DNA from: Phoenix dactylifera
Taxonomy: Eukaryota > Streptophyta > Magnoliopsida > Arecales > Arecaceae
Length of the DNA: 64,000 nt
Assembly (NCBI RefSeq): GCF_009389715.1
Contig: NW_024067908.1
Coordinates: 124,001-188,000, forward strand
Reading direction: 5' to 3'
The translations under genes and the position numbers were made by a program. Below the pieces are notes generated by a model, which worked only from the letters and a program-made list of their open reading frames with translations, ran no database searches and was not told where the DNA came from. Of this stretch, positions 61,001 to 64,000 are shown piece after piece. The number at the start of each line of letters is the position of its first letter. The stretch's first letter is position 1.

Positions 61001-62459
61001 TGCATTGCACAATATTTCTTGTGACAGGTTTTAGGATTGTTGATAATGTCATAAAACATGAATCAGTGTCTGAACATGGTCCTCTATTTGCAGAGTCTTG
61101 GGCAATCAGGGAGGCCATGCAAATTGCCATTGTACAGGGATACAAAGATTCAGAACCATAACAGATTTGCTCACCCTTCTTTCTATACTGCATCAAGGTG
61201 ACCAAATCCCTTGGATGATACGACTTATCATAGAGGACATTTTGATACTTTTGTAGCTTTTGAAGAAGTCAAGATAGAGAATATATGTAGAGAAGTTAAT
61301 GGAATTAATTGGTCTTTTTCTTTTTTATGTGATGTAGCTGACTGACTTCCCAACTAGGGACAGTGCCAAGGCATAAATATGGATTGGTCTTCAAAATCTT
61401 ATTATCGGTTCATGTAACTCAACTAACGTATATGGATATCTCAGCCACCCTGAGGGATTGTCTTAGATAGGGGTTCTAATGACCATTTTTCTTAAAAAAA
61501 AAAAAACATCAACCAAAATCACATGATTTAGCAACATACTGCAATAAGATATGCCTAATAGAGAGTAACAATAGATAATAAATAATAAAATGACTAAATT
61601 TGATAATGAGGTTGCCCGAACGAAACTAGGATACCATATTTTACCTCTTTTCTGAACGCCCTTATAGTTGATGAGCCATCCAATGTTTCCGTGAAACATG
61701 AATAGATAGGTGAGCGAGAAACACTATCAAGCCGCCTCAGTTCACGTGACGTGGACCTATAGTAGAACTGTACAACAATCATGACAATTAAACTATCCCT
61801 CAGCTCTTTATATGACTACATACAGTGAATATTTTTCCTTTTTCAAGTCCAAAACTTGAAACAAGTTCAAAAAATAATATATCATTTTGCAAAAAACAAA
61901 TTATTTTGTCATTAATGTCCATTACTTAACATTAAAATGGCAAACAACAGTCCAATATTTCATTCTGATAAAAACCAGTTAGGCTGGACCCTGTTATTTC
62001 CATTGCAATAGTAAATTACATTTTAGGAGGAGGGTCTGTTCTTTAGAGGATATCGGCATTTGAAAGCTTGCCATAACGTTAATTGACCTTAAAAAATAAA
62101 TAGAAGGTACAAATTGTTGGGGAATAGCAATAGTCCCACATCGAATAGGTAAAGGACCTTTGTTGGTATTAACCTACTAGCTTAAGCCTTTGGTCAAATA
62201 ATTTAATATGGTATGAGGGCCAAGTGGCCAACTGTCCAACTGTCTTCCTTGTCTACCAACATCTCCATGCTCCCACTTACGAATCCACATGTCCATCCTT
62301 CCAAACTCAACACATGAGAGGGGGTGTTAGTCATGTTGGAGAATGGGAATAGTCCCAGATTGGATAGGCAAAGTACCTTTGATGGCATAAAATACTCATA
62401 GGCCTCTCCACCTGCTAACTTAAGCCTTTGGGTTGGACGTTAATAAAATATTATTTAGA

Positions 62460-62528
<69 letters not shown>

Positions 62529-63901
62529 AAAATATAGGCCTTTATCAGTTTGACACTATCTTATAGAAACTAGGAAATGAAATAGCTTATGACAATCAGA
62601 AGAAAAACGTGGGAGGATAAGTACCTGCAATTTTCTGTAAACATACCACAATGGAAACAACAAAAGCAAGAAAATTATCTGCACAATGTTATGTAAGGAT
62701 GACAAGCAGAGTTAATTTGATGCAAAATTTTTGGTAATGGAGAATAATATCAAATTTGATGTTGTATCTATATAACAAAGAGTTATGTTACCTGCACATA
62801 GGACAAAACCACCACAATGCCCAATAGACTATAGAAATTGGCTAGGAGGATGTTGAGAATAAAAGGAAGAGAATCATCAAGTGTGTACAAATCTGAGGAC
62901 AATCTGCATAGAATAATAGAATTTGTTGAGTAGGAATTTTTGAACAGCAAGAAGCTTTTAAAAAACCATACTAATCATAACCTGTTGAGTATTCGCCCAC
63001 TAGGATTCTGATCAAAAAAATGTACAGGTGCATCGACAAGCTTATTCAGAAGCTTGGTATGCACCTGAACTGCAGCACGTAGACCACCGTATGAAAATGA
63101 GAATGCCCTTGCTAAAGTGAAAAGGGAATTCACCAAGCCAAAGATGGAGAGAATAACCTATAGAAACAATCAAAACTCAACTACTATGCTATGTAAGAAT
63201 ATGTGTTCCTTCCATCAAGTAGATTTTCAACATATAAACAACATATTATTACAACATTTTCATAGATGGCATAACCAGCTCTTGATAGCAAGTTGGATGA
63301 ATGAAAAGATGCAAACCTTACCAGATAAAATCTTGTGTTCTCAGTTCCAGTGGTATTATCAACCCAGTGTGATAGCCAGAGATCATTTCCATTGCGAGAT
63401 GCTTGCATAAAAAATGCTGAAACACATATGACAAAAACAACAGGCCAGCTGGCAAAGGTAGCATAACTCCTGTTGAAGTGAAGACAATGACTTTTCAGTC
63501 ATACAAGGAAAAAGTTGAGAGAACAAACCAATAAATTTCACTGGCATAATAATATATAACAATTTAGATATTTTGGTTTAAACTGGCACAAACTTTAATG
63601 AAATAATCACTCACTTATAAACACTAAGTTCAACTCTTCCCTCTTTTCTAAACTCTGTTTCAGCAGTCTCTTGTGCTTCCTCAGAAGTTGCTACGAAACC
63701 ACTCTCTAGCAGAACATTAGACCTCAATTCATCAGAAGCACATATCATGCTTTCTTTTCCTAACAATTGAGATGATGGGAACTTTGAATTATTTGGTACA
63801 TAAGTTGCCAAATATGGTGACACTAAGAAATTGGCTGACATTCCAGCCCACTTTACATGTCCTCTATCCATGATCACAATCATATCTGCAGAAGAAATTG
63901 C
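52767..63901 (-). CDS. ABCC13: ABC transporter C family member 13-like (MRP type), 3' half: TMD2 and NBD2, 14 exons
   Basis: Exons, 5' to 3' on the minus strand: 63615-63901, 63322-63469, 62982-63157, 62792-62903, 62625-62678, 61645-61767, 59323-59421, 59052-59144, 58794-58904, 58561-58722, 58209-58398, 57819-58008, 54138-54305, 52767-52847 (stop 52767-52769). All have GT-AG borders and continuous phase; together about 664 residues. First exon: end of NBD1 (AISSADMIVIMDRGHVKW) and linker. Next come TMD2 (DLWLSHWVDN, HFFDQNPSGRILNR, SRSPIYSCFTETLDGSSTIR). NBD2: Walker A GRTGAGKSS, Q-loop VVPQSPFLFEGSL, signature GTSFSVGQRQL, Walker B ILCLDECTANVD with the catalytic Glu, H-loop TIAHRIST, ending VEQGNPQVLL...FSSFARASTM. 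All ATPase motifs are intact. The full-size family pumps glutathione conjugates and other organic anions at the tonoplast; this member's substrate is unknown. LDECTANVD and the end match the ABCC13/MRP11 group as I recall it. Confidence 0.92.
53104..53145. repeat. Perfect 20-bp-arm palindrome with 2-base loop
   Basis: Arms 53104-53123 and 53126-53145 are exact reverse complements around TG. It lies in the last intron of ABCC13 and may mark the edge of an inserted sequence at 53146-53640. Confidence 0.9.
53146..53640 (+). mobile_element. Possible LINE 3' fragment in the last ABCC13 intron
   Basis: Pyrimidine-rich and unlike the flanking intron. It ends ACTACTTTGGGATTAAGACT then TAGTTGAGTC, which resembles the 3' terminus of plant RTE-type LINEs as I recall it. 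No RT motif is visible. Confidence 0.3.
54930..55637. mobile_element. hAT-family element (708 bp) with exact 8-bp duplication, hosting a nested element
   Basis: GAGCATAG flanks it at 54922-54929 and 55638-55645. It starts CAACGTCTGCTGTGCCGGTA and ends GGTTCCGCCGACTGTG. It is homologous in inverted orientation to 16215-16593. It includes a GA run (55066-55092) and the nested element 55198-55383. Confidence 0.88.
55198..55383. mobile_element. Nested hAT MITE (186 bp)
   Basis: It starts CATGGTATGCTGTACCG and ends CACGGCGAACCTTG. An exact 8-bp duplication CCGGGGAG is at 55190-55197 and 55384-55391. Its right half matches 59760-59822 closely (ATGCTAGTGYGGCRCCG, TACGGGGTYCGGTA). Confidence 0.9.
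59644..59822. mobile_element. hAT MITE (179 bp) in ABCC13 intron
   Basis: The ends CATGGTATGCCGTACC and, reversed, CAAGGTTCGCCGTACC form 16-bp inverted repeats with 3 mismatches. An exact 8-bp duplication CTTATAGC is at 59636-59643 and 59823-59830. Same subfamily as the nested element at 55198. Confidence 0.92.
60297..60922 (-). pseudogene. RTE-type LINE fragment between long direct repeats
   Basis: The minus strand encodes the linker before reverse transcriptase (LYKLETKFGGKDSYKIARLR, then ERKTRDLTQVKCIKDEEQRV) and RWRGYFDKLCNG, then in broken frames the start of the RT domain (LFDKILENDKIPGEWRKS). The catalytic YADD part is absent. A 39-bp repeat (AAGTTTCATTAGAKGCTTGT...) is at 60257-60296 and 60923-60962 on either side. 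Confidence 0.75.
61010..61260 (+). pseudogene. Possible RNase H-like LINE fragment
   Basis: Plus-strand frames read LFAESWAIREAMQIAIVQGY and, after a shift, PWMIRLIIEDILIL, similar to the middle of retroelement RNase H domains. Broken by frameshifts. Confidence 0.4.
62115..62447 (+). mobile_element. TRIM element with LTRs, primer-binding site and polypurine tract
   Basis: LTR1 (62115 to about 62205) and LTR2 (62334 to about 62447) both start TGTTGGRGAATRG and share ATAGTCCCA, ACCTTTG and CTTAAGCCTTTGG. After LTR1 comes TGGTATGAGGGC (62209-62220), close to the tRNA-Met primer-binding word. GAGAGGGGG (62316-62324) precedes LTR2. No coding sequence. It lies in an ABCC13 intron. Confidence 0.78.
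62464..62526. repeat. TA microsatellite
   Basis: About 30 TA units directly after the TRIM element. Confidence 0.95.
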
Positions 63902-64000
63902 CTGTATAAAGACAGAAAAAAGTAATTTTTTCCTTCATCTGTTTCATAGCAGAAAAATTTAATGTTATCGACCATCTTCAGGAGACTATTAATATTATTA

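Overview
This window is nuclear DNA of a flowering plant, most likely a monocot. It has long GT-AG introns full of transposons, GC-rich single-exon genes beside AT-rich intergenic DNA, and plant-specific families (PPR, early nodulin-like, ABCC13, KIN-7). The repeat families look palm-like to me, but that is an impression I could not test. All functional names rest on residue patterns read by eye; no search was run.

Layout. (1) 423-23639, + strand: the 3' part of a long coiled-coil gene, best read as a CENP-E-like kinesin KIN-7O. I resolve 16 exons. Its introns carry a 4.65-kb hAT transposon with a decayed transposase and an exact 8-bp target duplication, two smaller hAT relatives, a 202-bp tandem duplication beside the last exon, and a 59-bp tandem duplication that copies an exon end with its splice donor. 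(2) 24280-29355: a 5-kb foldback element with GC-rich inverted arms around about 3.6 kb of a 21-bp minisatellite, the most unusual object in the window. (3) 29767-34044: a LINE tail, a PPR gene (- strand) and a small protein with repeated CX3C motifs (+ strand). (4) 34391-42030: a foldback MITE, two TRIM-type elements, a 1.2-kb hAT-like element carrying a possible captured gene fragment, and an early nodulin-like (phytocyanin) gene. (5) 42303-50803: a solo LTR directly upstream of a 76-codon membrane protein gene, a broken LINE, LTR-like noncoding DNA, and a second solo LTR of the first one's family with an exact 5-bp duplication. (6) 52767-63901, - strand: the 3' half of an ABCC13-type ABC transporter (second membrane domain and second ATPase domain) in 14 exons. 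Its introns hold nested hAT elements, LINE fragments and a TRIM, and its last exon has a decayed duplicate downstream.

The five host genes are unrelated housekeeping or cell-surface genes and form no pathway or operon. The theme of the window is transposon traffic. One hAT family with GTACC-rich ends occurs in introns of both large genes, and at least four insertions can be bounded to the base by 8-bp duplications, one of them nested in another. No RNA genes, CRISPR arrays or prokaryotic-type systems were seen.
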